Source: Paracoccaceae bacterium (lineage in GTDB: Bacteria; Pseudomonadota; Alphaproteobacteria; Rhodobacterales; Rhodobacteraceae). From it: a DNA stretch of 64,000 nt. How positions within the stretch are numbered: the first letter of the stretch is position 1; each line of letters opens with the position of its first letter. The stretch is from NCBI GenBank assembly GCA_030148225.1, contig JASBTX010000009.1:186001-250000 (forward strand), in the 5' to 3' direction. Below the pieces are notes generated by a model that did not search any database, had not been told where the DNA came from, and saw only the letters and a list, made by a program, of their open reading frames with translations. Shown piece after piece: positions 26,586-35,165 of this stretch. The position numbers were made by a program, and so were the translations under genes.

Positions 26586-27298
26586 CGCTCTTGTCAACGC
26601 GCGGCCTGTCGCGGCAGTTTGCGGGTCTGCACGCGGTGCAGGACGTGGATTTCGATCTGCCCGCGGGTCAGATCAGGGCGCTGATCGGCCCGAACGGCGC
26701 GGGTAAGACGACCTTTGTGTCCATGCTTTGCGGCCGGATCGCCCCCAGCGCGGGGGAAGTGATTTTTGACGGACAGAATGTGACCGGCCTGCCAGCGCAT
26801 AAACGGATATCACTGGGTATGGCCTATACGTTTCAGGTCACCTCGATATTTGCCAACCTGGATGTGGCCGAGAACGTCGCGCTGGCTGCGCGGCGGCATC
26901 TGCGCGGGGCGGCCCGGGTGCGCGGCGCTGTAGACAGGGCGCTGGAACAGGTGGGGCTGGCAGACCGGCGCGACCAGCCCGCGGGCGATCTGGCCTATGG
27001 TCATCAGCGCCTGCTCGAGATCGCGATGGGGCTGGTTCAGGCGCCGCGACTTCTGATCCTGGATGAACCGACGCAGGGGCTGTCGGAAGGCGAGATCGAG
27101 GATTTCGTGGACCTGATCAAGGGCTTGTCGGGGGAGACCACGATCCTGCTGATCGAGCATAACATGCGCGTCGTCATGGCCAGCGCGGATCACGTCTCGG
27201 TCCTGAATTTCGGAGAGATTCTGGCAGAGGGTACGCCAGACGAAATCCGTGCCAACCCGCAGGTTCAGGCCGCCTATCTGGGCAGCCCCGATGCTTGA
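26582..27298 (+). CDS. Branched-chain amino acid-type ABC ATPase LivG
   Basis: A 238-residue nucleotide-binding subunit. Walker A is GPNGAGKTT, the LivG-type insertion around ISLGMAYTFQVTSIFANLDV follows, and Walker B is LLILDEPTQGLS; the ABC signature is weak, DLAYGHQRLLEIAMGL, as in this subfamily. The GTG at 26582 overlaps the livM stop (GTGA), which decides between it and a GTG three codons earlier. It should work with the LivF-type subunit encoded directly downstream. Confidence 0.93.
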   Translation: MTLLSTRGLSRQFAGLHAVQDVDFDLPAGQIRALIGPNGAGKTTFVSMLCGRIAPSAGEVIFDGQNVTGLPAHKRISLGMAYTFQVTSIFANLDVAENVALAARRHLRGAARVRGAVDRALEQVGLADRRDQPAGDLAYGHQRLLEIAMGLVQAPRLLILDEPTQGLSEGEIEDFVDLIKGLSGETTILLIEHNMRVVMASADHVSVLNFGEILAEGTPDEIRANPQVQAAYLGSPDA

Positions 27299-27989
27299 GG
27301 TCCGCGACATATCCGCCGCATACGGGCCGGTGCAGGTATTGCGCGGGGTATCCTTCAGCCTGGGGGCGGGCGAGATCATGTGCCTCTTGGGGCGCAACGG
27401 TGCGGGCAAGACCACGGTGATGAAATGCATCATGGGGCTTTTGCCGCTGAGTGCCGGGCAGATCACGCTGGGCGGTATCGCGCTCGACCGGCTTGCCGCG
27501 CATGAGATCTCGCGCCATGGTGTCGGCTATGTGCCGCAGGGCAGGCGGCTTTTCTCCGAACTGACTGTGGCGCAAAATCTTGAGGTTGGCAGGCTGGCGC
27601 GCCGGAGCGGGCCCGAGGTGCTGGATCACGTTCTGGGCATTTTTCCCCGTTTGGCCGAGCGGCTGGATCAGCGGGCCGAGACCCTCTCGGGTGGTGAGCA
27701 GCAGATGCTGGCCATGGCACGGGCGCTGTGTCTGGAGCCGCGCCTCCTGTTGCTGGACGAGCCGACGGAAGGATTGCAGCCGTCGATGATCGAGGCGATC
27801 CGGCATGTGGTGCTGGATGTGCAGGCCGCTGGCGTGGCGGTGCTCTTGGTTGAGCAGCGGGTGGATGCGGTTCTCTCGGTGGCCAGCCGCGTGACATTTG
27901 TCGAAAACGGGCAGAGCCGCGAGGCGATGGATATCGAAGCCTTGCGCGCGGACCGGTCAGCGCTGGTCAGGTATCTGGGGGTTCAGTAG
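27291..27989 (+). CDS. Branched-chain amino acid-type ABC ATPase LivF
   Basis: A 232-residue ATPase starting MLEVRDISAAYG; the ATG at 27291 overlaps the upstream ATPase stop by eight bases. Motifs in order are GRNGAGKTT (Walker A), the LivF-type VGYVPQGRRLFSELTV, the signature TLSGGEQQMLAMARAL, and LLLLDEPTEGLQ (Walker B). It completes the five-gene importer and is its last gene; the next gene is on the opposite strand and convergent, about 75 bases away. Confidence 0.94.
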   Translation: MLEVRDISAAYGPVQVLRGVSFSLGAGEIMCLLGRNGAGKTTVMKCIMGLLPLSAGQITLGGIALDRLAAHEISRHGVGYVPQGRRLFSELTVAQNLEVGRLARRSGPEVLDHVLGIFPRLAERLDQRAETLSGGEQQMLAMARALCLEPRLLLLDEPTEGLQPSMIEAIRHVVLDVQAAGVAVLLVEQRVDAVLSVASRVTFVENGQSREAMDIEALRADRSALVRYLGVQ

Positions 27990-28065
27990 GGGGCGTTGCC
28001 CGCTCTTTGCCGCGCAGGCTGCGCAGCAAATTCACCCCGAAGGTATTTCAGAAACAATGAAGCGA

Positions 28066-29421
28066 TCAGGTCGGGTTTTGCAGCCAGTCCGGCAGCCAGT
28101 CACCATGACGCGCGATCAGGGCATCGACGAGGGCCCATATCTGATCGAGATCCAGCTCGGCGCCGGTATGCGGGTCCATCATGGCGGCGTGATAGACGTG
28201 ATCGCGGTTTTCTTCGATCAGCGCGGCGACGGTCAGTTCCTGCACGTTGATGTTGGAGCGCATGAGCGCGGTAAGTTGCGGGGGCAGCGCGCCGATATGG
28301 GTGGGCTGGATACCGTTGCGGTCAACAAGGCAGGGCAGTTCGACCGCGCAGCCGTCGGGCAGGGAGGTGATGTAGCCCCGATTGGGCACATTGCCGTAGA
28401 TGACGGCGGGTTCACCCGTCCAGACAGCGTGCAGGATATCGGCGGCAAACTCGGCACTGTTTTCGAGTTCGATGGGCCCGGCCTCTTTCAGTTCTGCGGC
28501 CTGTTCCTGCCACTCGGCGATCTGTTCGCGGCAGCGCATCGGGTATTCGTCAAGCGGTATCTGGAATTTCTCGATCAGGTCCGGCCTGTGGGATTTGATG
28601 AACCAGGGCACGTATTCGGCAAAATGTTCCGAACTTTCAGTGACGAAATAGCCCAGCCGGGTCATCATCTCGTAGCGCACCTTGTTCAGGCAGCGCGCGT
28701 TGTCGCCGTAATTCGGTGCGCGGCCATCGCGGTAGGCCTGATGGAGATCGGGATAGAGATCGCGCATGCTGCCATCGGGCATGATCTCTTCGAATTTCAG
28801 GAAGAAGGCGACATGGTTGATCCCGGCGACATGGTAGCGCACGCGATCAAGCGGGATGCCGAGATCGGCGGCCAGCGCGGCAGAAGTATGCTGGATCGAA
28901 TGGCAGAGCCCGACCTGGCGTATCTGCGGGAAGCGGACTGAAATCGCCCAGGTGTTGATCGCCATCGGGTTGACATATTGCAGCATCAGCGCGTCGGGAC
29001 AAAGCTCGGTCATGTCTGCGCAGATTTTCCAGAGATGCGGCACGGTTCTGAGGCCGCGCATGATGCCGCCGATGCCCAGCGTGTCGGCAATGGTCTGACG
29101 CAGGCCGAATGTCTTGGGAACCTCGAAATCGGTGATGGTGCAGGGGTCATAGCCGCCGATCTGGAAGGCGACGATGACGAAATCGGCATCGGCCAGCGCC
29201 TCGCGCTGATCGAGATGCGTGGTGATCCGGGCCGGAACGCCAAGGGTTTCGACGATCTTGTCCGCGACGATGCGCGATTCCGTCAGCCGGTCGGTATCGA
29301 TATCCATCAGCGCTACATGGGCACCGGCCAGTTCCTGCCGCCGGAGCACATCACCGACGATGTTTTTCATGAATACCGTCGATCCGGCGCCGATGAATGC
29401 AATTTTGGGAGCAGCGCCCAT
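28066..29421 (-). CDS. Glycoside hydrolase family 4 alpha-galactosidase/alpha-glucosidase-like protein
   Basis: A 451-residue GH4 enzyme, a family that uses NAD+ and a divalent metal to hydrolyse glycosides by a redox mechanism. The NAD-binding start IAFIGAGSTVF is at residues about 7-17. The metal-binding cysteine and histidine appear in QVGLCHSIQHT, and GINHVAFFLKFE follows, a pattern closer to alpha-galactosidases than to phospho-glucosidases. Length is typical. It is transcribed just after an AraC-type regulator (35 bases between), so it is probably controlled by that regulator. No sugar transporter is adjacent, which is unusual for such a pair. Confidence 0.87.
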   Translation of the reverse strand: MGAAPKIAFIGAGSTVFMKNIVGDVLRRQELAGAHVALMDIDTDRLTESRIVADKIVETLGVPARITTHLDQREALADADFVIVAFQIGGYDPCTITDFEVPKTFGLRQTIADTLGIGGIMRGLRTVPHLWKICADMTELCPDALMLQYVNPMAINTWAISVRFPQIRQVGLCHSIQHTSAALAADLGIPLDRVRYHVAGINHVAFFLKFEEIMPDGSMRDLYPDLHQAYRDGRAPNYGDNARCLNKVRYEMMTRLGYFVTESSEHFAEYVPWFIKSHRPDLIEKFQIPLDEYPMRCREQIAEWQEQAAELKEAGPIELENSAEFAADILHAVWTGEPAVIYGNVPNRGYITSLPDGCAVELPCLVDRNGIQPTHIGALPPQLTALMRSNINVQELTVAALIEENRDHVYHAAMMDPHTGAELDLDQIWALVDALIARHGDWLPDWLQNPT

Positions 29422-29456
29422 CAGGTGATCCTCGTCATTTGTGGCTGATCCGTGAT

Positions 29457-30392
29457 TTAGCGCGAAGAGGCATCAGAATCTTCCGGGAATTGCGAATTAA
29501 TCTCCGGATTTCGTGACTTGTGCCATTTGTTACGGTCGCGATAGGCGGTTGGGCTGAGGCCGGTTCTGGTGCTGAAAATCTCGTAGAACTGGGAAACCGA
29601 GCCAAAGCCGCTGTCGAGTGCGATGCTCAGCACCTTGTCATCGGTCTGCACCAGCAGCATCCGGGCATGGGCAAGGCGCAGACCCAGCAGGTATTCGCGC
29701 AGGCCCATCCCGGTGCCGCGACGAAAAAGGGCCGAGGCATATCCGGGGCTGAGATCAAGCGCCCGTGCCACATCGGCGATGGTGATCGGACGGGCATAGT
29801 TATCGGCGACAAAGGACAGCATGCTATCGACATGGGTCAGCGGACGGTCACGTCGTGCGGTGGACCTGTCCGTCGGGTGTTTCAGAACGCGGTAAGGCTC
29901 GAGCGCAAAGCGCAGGATACGCGCGCGTATCTCGGCCAGGATCAGCCCCTGCCATGCCGGGTCGCGCTGTTGGTCGCGACGCGCCCATTCCTGCGCGCGC
30001 GCCGCATCATTCGCGGTCGGTTCGGCATTTTCAATGACCGCGCCGCCCAGTATCTGCTGGCGGAATACGCCCGGCAAATGCCAAGCCAGCAATTCGCTGA
30101 GCGGCAGGTAGATATTGATCATGCGCCCGCCAGCATCGGCATGGGTGACCGAATGCGGGGCGGCACCCCAGAAAAGCGTGAAATGGCCCGGCGTCAGGTC
30201 GATGGGGTGATCAGAGAAGGTATAGCGCAATCTGCCCGTGATCAGAAGATTGACCTCGACCGATGCGTGGTGGTGATAGATCTGCTCCAGTTTGCGAGGG
30301 GCGTGATCCTGAATGAGATACCCGTTGGCACCCGGAACAAGTGAGGTTTCGGCAAAGGTGCCTTGGGGGTGCTGGTCGGGGTCGGACGCCAT
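29457..30392 (-). CDS. AraC-family transcriptional regulator
   Basis: A 311-residue regulator. The N-terminal part looks like an AraC-type cupin ligand domain (HHHASVEVNLLITGRLRYTF, GHFTLFWGAAPHSVTH). The C-terminal part has two helix-turn-helix motifs: ITIADVARALDLSPGYASALFRR and SIALDSGFGSVSQFYEIFSTRTGLSP. It lies upstream of the GH4 gene on the same strand and probably senses a sugar or glycoside and controls it. A 275-base non-coding region precedes it. Confidence 0.9.
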   Translation of the reverse strand: MASDPDQHPQGTFAETSLVPGANGYLIQDHAPRKLEQIYHHHASVEVNLLITGRLRYTFSDHPIDLTPGHFTLFWGAAPHSVTHADAGGRMINIYLPLSELLAWHLPGVFRQQILGGAVIENAEPTANDAARAQEWARRDQQRDPAWQGLILAEIRARILRFALEPYRVLKHPTDRSTARRDRPLTHVDSMLSFVADNYARPITIADVARALDLSPGYASALFRRGTGMGLREYLLGLRLAHARMLLVQTDDKVLSIALDSGFGSVSQFYEIFSTRTGLSPTAYRDRNKWHKSRNPEINSQFPEDSDASSR

Positions 30393-30563
30393 AGGGTTCA
30401 GTTCCTGAAATTCCGCAGGGTTGGGTGACGGTATTTATGCGCACGGTGCCCAATGCCTTGGTCTTGGGTGATATCGCCAGTGCGGGCGCAAGACCAGATA
30501 CCGTTGCGCGTGTTCACGGCGGAAATATTTTTGGCAGTCACTGGTCATGGGTCTGGCGAAAAT

Positions 30564-30609
30564 CCGGAGCGTATTCCATGGCTTTGAGCGTATAAGGATG
30601 CCGCTCCGG
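30564..30609. repeat. Inverted and direct repeats upstream of the araC-type gene
   Basis: CCGGAGCG at 30564-30571 is matched by CGCTCCGG at 30602-30609. Within the same stretch GAGCGTAT occurs twice, at 30567-30574 and 30586-30593, 19 bases apart. A 19-21 base period is common for AraC-type half-sites, but the repeats are about 175 bases from the regulator start, so function is uncertain. Confidence 0.3.
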
Positions 30610-30667
30610 TCCCTTTATCCCGTCCGTCTCTCACCTTGGCGCAATGTCAATCTCCGCAGGTAAGTGC

Positions 30668-31969
30668 TCAGCGATTGTCCAGCACCCGCTTCGCCTTGCC
30701 TTCGGATCGCGCGATCGCACCGGGTTCACTGACCTGAACTTCGACGCTGATGCCCGAAACCTCGCGGATTTTCCGGCGCAGTGTGTCGGCGGCGGCAGTG
30801 CGCGCATCGGCATCCGTGTTGTCGGGCAGGGCTTCGACGTGAACGCGCATCGCATCCATCGCACGGGATTTGAACAGCTCGATCTGATAATGGGGTGATA
30901 ATCCCGGTGTGGCCAGCATCTGTTCTTCGATCTGGGTCGGAAAGATATTGACGCCGCGCAGGATGATCAGATCGTCCGAACGCCCTGTTACTTTTTCCAT
31001 GCGTCGCATCGACCGCGCAGTTCCCGGCAAAAGCCGGGTCAGATCGCGGGTGCGGTAGCGAATGACTGGCAGTCCCTCTTTGGTCAGCGTGGTAAAGACG
31101 AGTTCGCCCAGTTCGCCGTCCGGCAGCACCTCTCCGGTGTCGGGATCGATGATTTCGGGCAGGAAATGATCTTCCCAGATATGCAGGCCGTCTTTTGTTT
31201 CGACGCATTCATTGGCCACGCCCGGGCCCATCACCTCGGACAGGCCGTAGATATCCACGGCATGCATGTCAAAGGCGGTCTCGACCTCGTGGCGCATGGC
31301 ATTGGTCCATGGCTCTGCGCCAAATATCCCGACCTCGAGCGAGGAGTCGCGCGGATCGATCCCCGCAGCGTGGAACTGTTCGAGGATATTGAGCATATAA
31401 GATGGGGTGACCATGATGGTTGTCGGTCTGAAATCGGTGATCAGTGTGACCTGCCGCGCGGTCATTCCACCCGATACCGGCACCACGGTCGCACCCAGTG
31501 CTTCGGCCCCGTAATGCGCGCCCAGCCCGCCGGTAAAGAGGCCATAACCATAAGCCACATGCACGATGTCACCCGCCCGCGTGCCGCTGGCGCGCATCGA
31601 CCGCGCGACCAGCGCCGCCCAGTTGTCGATATCGCGTTTGGTATAGCCGACAACCGTCGGCTTGCCGGTCGTGCCCGAACTGGCATGCAACCGCAGGATC
31701 TGTTCGCGCGGTACGGCAAACAGGCCAAAGGGGTAGTTGTCCCTGAGATCGGTTTTGTGGGTGAAAGGAAACCGCGCAATATCGGCAAGCGTTGTCAGGT
31801 CATCGGGGTGCACGCCTGCCGCATCGAAACGCTCCCGGTACATGGGGACGTTCTGATAGGCGTGGTTCAGCGACCATTTCAACCGCTCCAGCTGCAGCGC
31901 GGCAATCTCGTCGGTCGATGCGGTTTCGATGGGTTCCAGATCGCCGGGTCTGGGGCTGAGGTCTCTCAT
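30668..31969 (-). CDS. paaK: Phenylacetate-CoA ligase
   Basis: A 433-residue adenylate-forming enzyme that activates phenylacetate to phenylacetyl-CoA. The family start ERLKWSLNHAYQNVPMYRERF is visible, then the phosphate loop SSGTTGKPTVVGYT near 95-108, the motif DIYGLSEVMGPGVANEC, and the C-terminal GRSDDLIILRGVNIFPTQIEEQ. All are PaaK features and the length is normal. The thioesterase gene paaI overlaps its start by four bases and precedes it on the same strand. Other paa genes (oxygenase, isomerase) are not in the window. Confidence 0.93.
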   Translation of the reverse strand: MRDLSPRPGDLEPIETASTDEIAALQLERLKWSLNHAYQNVPMYRERFDAAGVHPDDLTTLADIARFPFTHKTDLRDNYPFGLFAVPREQILRLHASSGTTGKPTVVGYTKRDIDNWAALVARSMRASGTRAGDIVHVAYGYGLFTGGLGAHYGAEALGATVVPVSGGMTARQVTLITDFRPTTIMVTPSYMLNILEQFHAAGIDPRDSSLEVGIFGAEPWTNAMRHEVETAFDMHAVDIYGLSEVMGPGVANECVETKDGLHIWEDHFLPEIIDPDTGEVLPDGELGELVFTTLTKEGLPVIRYRTRDLTRLLPGTARSMRRMEKVTGRSDDLIILRGVNIFPTQIEEQMLATPGLSPHYQIELFKSRAMDAMRVHVEALPDNTDADARTAAADTLRRKIREVSGISVEVQVSEPGAIARSEGKAKRVLDNR

Positions 31970-32397
31970 GACGCCTCCTTGAAGAGCTGGCCTGAAATCG
32001 TACGGGACAAACCGCGCATTTCCGCAACGATCTGCCCGGTCTGATTGGTGACGCTCACGTCATAAATGCCGTTGCGTCCGTTTAGTGAGACTTCCTCTGC
32101 AATTGCCGTCAGCGCATCGCCTTCGTGCGCCGGAACGACAAAAGAAATCATGTTGTGCTGGGCCACGGTCGCCTGATTGCGACTGTTGCAGGCAAAGGCA
32201 AAGGCGCTGTCGGCAAGTGCAAACACGACCCCGCCATGGCAGATACCGTGCCCGTTCAGGTGGTGCGGTTCGACGACAAGGCTCAGTTCAGCCCGGCCTT
32301 CATGCATGCTGACAATGCTCAGGCCCAGCCAGGACGATGCCTTGTCATTTGCCCACATTGCCGCGGCGGCCATTTCGGCGCGTTCGTCAGGTGTCAT
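31966..32397 (-). CDS. paaI: PaaI-type hotdog thioesterase
   Basis: About 143 residues, starting MTPDERAEMAAAAMWAND, with GGGAGG about eleven bases upstream; ATGs at 32418 and 32436 are alternatives. The hotdog fold is recognisable from LNGHGICHGGVVFALADSAFAFACNSR, the family's catalytic helix region. PaaI hydrolyses stalled CoA intermediates of phenylacetate catabolism. Its stop overlaps the paaK start by four bases, so the two form an operon and are translationally coupled. Confidence 0.9.
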   Translation of the reverse strand: MTPDERAEMAAAAMWANDKASSWLGLSIVSMHEGRAELSLVVEPHHLNGHGICHGGVVFALADSAFAFACNSRNQATVAQHNMISFVVPAHEGDALTAIAEEVSLNGRNGIYDVSVTNQTGQIVAEMRGLSRTISGQLFKEAS

Positions 32398-32711
32398 CCT
32401 GATGCGATCCTCCCTCATCCTGCATCTTGGTCGCATAGTCGCCCCTTCGGGTCAAATAGGAGGGCGCAGGGGGCTGCTGCCACCGTCAAACGGCTGCGGC
32501 GCCGGTATGAACTGCCCGATGAGCTGAATGTGTCACCTGGGTTTGGGCATCCTCTAACCATCTGATATCGCGTGGAAATATTCTGTCAGTGATTGTTTCG
32601 CCTTTCATTCGTTGCGGCGGTGGGCCGTGGGCCGAGAACTGCAAGGGTTTACTCGGGCAAAGCCTTGCGCCAAAGGGGAGGTGACACGGAAATCTCGGGG
32701 GTGCTGAGGGC

Positions 32712-33722
32712 ATGGGAACGGACATTCTGGAGCAAATATTTGCCACAGCGCGCGCGGCCCGACCGCGCGTTGTGCTGGCCGAAGGGGATGATCAGCGTGT
32801 TGTCGAAGGTGCCGCGCGCGCCGCGCGTGACGGTCTGGCCGAGATCCATCTGGTTGACGTGACCGGCGGCTTTGGCCGCTATGCTGGTCAACATGACGGT
32901 GCCGACCTGCTGAACGTGCATGATCCGCAAAATTCAGCGCAGTTTGAGCACTACACCGAAGCCTATTTCGCGCTGCGTCAGCACAAGGGGATCGATAAGG
33001 CCGAAGCGCGCCGGGTGATGGGCACAAATCTGGGCTTTGCGGCGATGATGGTGCGACAGGGCGACGCCGATGGGACGATCGGTGGCGCTGTCGCCACAAC
33101 CTCGGACACCGTGCGCGCCGCGCTGCAGATCGTTGGGCGTGATCCGGGGGCCGGGATTGTATCCAGCTTCTTTCTCATGCTTCTGGCCGCGCCCTTCGCG
33201 CGCCCGGTTGTCTTTGCTGATTGCGGCCTGATCATCCAGCCCGACGCCCGTCAGCTTGCCGAGATCGCGGTCGCTTCGGCCCGGTCCTTTGCGATGCTGA
33301 CCGGTCAGGACCCCCGGGTGGCGATGCTGTCCTTCTCGACCATGGGCAGCGCGCGCCACAGTTCGGTTGACCGCGCCGGCGAAGCGGTGGCGCTTGCCCG
33401 CGAGATTGATCCGGAATTGCAGATCGATGGCGAGTTTCAGTTCGATGCCGCCATTGTGCCGTCGGTCGCCGCGAAAAAGGCCCGGGGATCGCCGGTGGCC
33501 GGACAGGCGAATGTTTTTGTCTTTCCCGATCTCAACGCGGGCAATATCGGCTACAAGATTGCGCAGCGGCTGGGCGGTGCGACGGCGCTGGGGCCGATCC
33601 TGCAGGGATTGTCGAAACCGGCCAACGACCTGTCGCGCGGCTGTTCGGCGGATGATATCTATCAGATGATCGGGATCACCGCCGCACAGGCGGCCGGGGC
33701 CGCGGCAGAGGCGCAGAATTGA
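32712..33722 (+). CDS. pta: Phosphate acetyltransferase
   Basis: A 336-residue enzyme that interconverts acetyl-CoA and acetyl phosphate. The family is clear from [55 protein letters not shown], and the C-terminal signature [21 protein letters not shown]. It is the short form without the DRTGG extension. No acetate kinase gene is beside it. In roseobacters pta often serves sulfoacetaldehyde or acetate metabolism; nothing here decides that. About 275 bases of non-coding DNA upstream hold its promoter; I see no clear motif in it. Confidence 0.93.
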   Translation: MGTDILEQIFATARAARPRVVLAEGDDQRVVEGAARAARDGLAEIHLVDVTGGFGRYAGQHDGADLLNVHDPQNSAQFEHYTEAYFALRQHKGIDKAEARRVMGTNLGFAAMMVRQGDADGTIGGAVATTSDTVRAALQIVGRDPGAGIVSSFFLMLLAAPFARPVVFADCGLIIQPDARQLAEIAVASARSFAMLTGQDPRVAMLSFSTMGSARHSSVDRAGEAVALAREIDPELQIDGEFQFDAAIVPSVAAKKARGSPVAGQANVFVFPDLNAGNIGYKIAQRLGGATALGPILQGLSKPANDLSRGCSADDIYQMIGITAAQAAGAAAEAQN

Positions 33723-33798
33723 CAGCCCGCCCTGACCGGGGTGTGATTGCGCCGATGTCAGCAATTGTCGGTATATGCGCCGGGTCAGAGAGGAAAAC

Positions 33799-34116
33799 AT
33801 GGAATGGGTTTTGGGTGTCGGCGCCTCGGTCATCGTGGCATTTTGCACGGCCTATTTCGCCGCCCGGGCCGAATTGGCAAAGCTCAGGGAAGAGTTGAAA
33901 TTCGACTATTCTGTTGAAAAGGTCATCCGCCACCTTCTGAACCACCCCGAGCATCGCAAGCGCAGTTTCAGCGTCATTCGTCACCACCTCAGGGGGTTCG
34001 AGACAGACAATGATCTGCGCATGGCGCTGATGCGAGCGGGCGCTGTTGCCTTTGACAGCGACGATCTGGGCGAGGTTTGGGGATTGCTGGAGCGCAACGA
34101 GCGCGACATCACCTGA
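33799..34116 (+). CDS. Small membrane-anchored protein of unknown function
   Basis: About 105 residues from MEWVLGVGASVIVAFCTAYFAARAE: one N-terminal membrane helix directly followed by a charged helical segment (ELAKLREELKFDY) of coiled-coil character. The rest (VEKVIRHLLNHPEHRKRSFSVIRHHLRGF) is basic and helical, resembling a small winged-helix-like fold. A start eight codons earlier is possible. It lies about 75 bases after pta and converges on the binding-protein gene. I do not recognise a family. Confidence 0.65.
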   Translation: MEWVLGVGASVIVAFCTAYFAARAELAKLREELKFDYSVEKVIRHLLNHPEHRKRSFSVIRHHLRGFETDNDLRMALMRAGAVAFDSDDLGEVWGLLERNERDIT

Positions 34117-34142
34117 GTATCCCCTGGGACAGGCCCTATAAC

Positions 34143-35165
34143 CTATTGCTGGATGGCGTCGGTCCAGCTGCGCAGAAAGGCGTCGCGTTTCAGCCGATCC
34201 AGAAAAACCAGAAGCTCGGGCCCAAGGCGGATCGGGCGCAACGCGTTGTTGGACCTCAGCGCCACTTCGTCGATCGGCGGCAATCCGGAAAGGTTGTTCA
34301 GCGCAGGACGCGCATTCAGCGTCGCCAGAAAATCGACCATGGCCTCGGCGGCGGTGATGTTTTCGGCGCTCGTCGGGATCACGGCGGTGCGCAGCATCAC
34401 GCTCAGAAAATCGTCCATCTCGATGATCCTGAAACCGGACGTCGCGTGTTTCTGGGATTCGGCATAGCTGCCCAGGACGTTATAGGCAAAGGCCAGCTCG
34501 CCCGAGGCGACATCGCGGATCATATCCGATGAGCAGCAATAGAGACGGGCATCGAGGCTGCCCATCACCTCGGTCAGGCGCCAGTAACTTTCGCTGTTGC
34601 GCGAATCCTGCGTGGCAAACAGATAGGCCGCGCCTGATACGCGCACATCATAGGTGCCAACCCGGCCACGCAACTGTTCGGGCCGGTTGCGCAACAATTC
34701 GATCAGTTCCTGCCGGTTTCGCGGGACATCATCATCGCCAAAGAACCGCTCTGAAATCACCAGAACCGCAGGTTCCTGTGTGAAGGCAAAGACCTGATCG
34801 CGCCATTTCGCCCAGTCGGGCAACGCGGCGGTGGGTGCGGAAACATAGCTGCGGGCAAAGCCGTCATTGGCAAGTTTTGTTTGCAGATCCATCGCCGATG
34901 AAATCGCGAGGTCGAAAACCGCGCCTTCGACATAGATTGCGCTCATCAGTTCGGTCGAACTTGCGATGGTGTAGTCCACCGAAATACCGGGATTCTCGGA
35001 TTGATAGGCCAGGATGATCGGCTCGAACGCATCGATATCGGTTGTCGAGATGATGCGCAGTACGCTTGTTTCGTTGGTTGCGGCGTAAAGTTTCTGATCC
35101 TCGATCTCAAAGCCGAATGCCGCCGTGTGGGTCATGATCCCCAGCACAAGCATCAACCGCATCAT
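34143..35165 (-). CDS. Periplasmic substrate-binding protein in the tctDE operon
   Basis: About 340 residues. The ATG at 35165 overlaps the tctE stop as ATGA, so it is preferred to one at 35192. A signal peptide (MMRLMLVLGIMTHTAAFG) leads into a type II periplasmic-binding fold: LRIISTTDIDAFEPIILAYQSENPGISVDYTIASS resembles iron or anion binding proteins. No permease or ATPase gene accompanies it. Its place as third gene of the tctD-tctE operon suggests it may present a ligand to the sensor kinase; this is inference from gene order. Confidence 0.82.
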   Translation of the reverse strand: MMRLMLVLGIMTHTAAFGFEIEDQKLYAATNETSVLRIISTTDIDAFEPIILAYQSENPGISVDYTIASSTELMSAIYVEGAVFDLAISSAMDLQTKLANDGFARSYVSAPTAALPDWAKWRDQVFAFTQEPAVLVISERFFGDDDVPRNRQELIELLRNRPEQLRGRVGTYDVRVSGAAYLFATQDSRNSESYWRLTEVMGSLDARLYCCSSDMIRDVASGELAFAYNVLGSYAESQKHATSGFRIIEMDDFLSVMLRTAVIPTSAENITAAEAMVDFLATLNARPALNNLSGLPPIDEVALRSNNALRPIRLGPELLVFLDRLKRDAFLRSWTDAIQQ

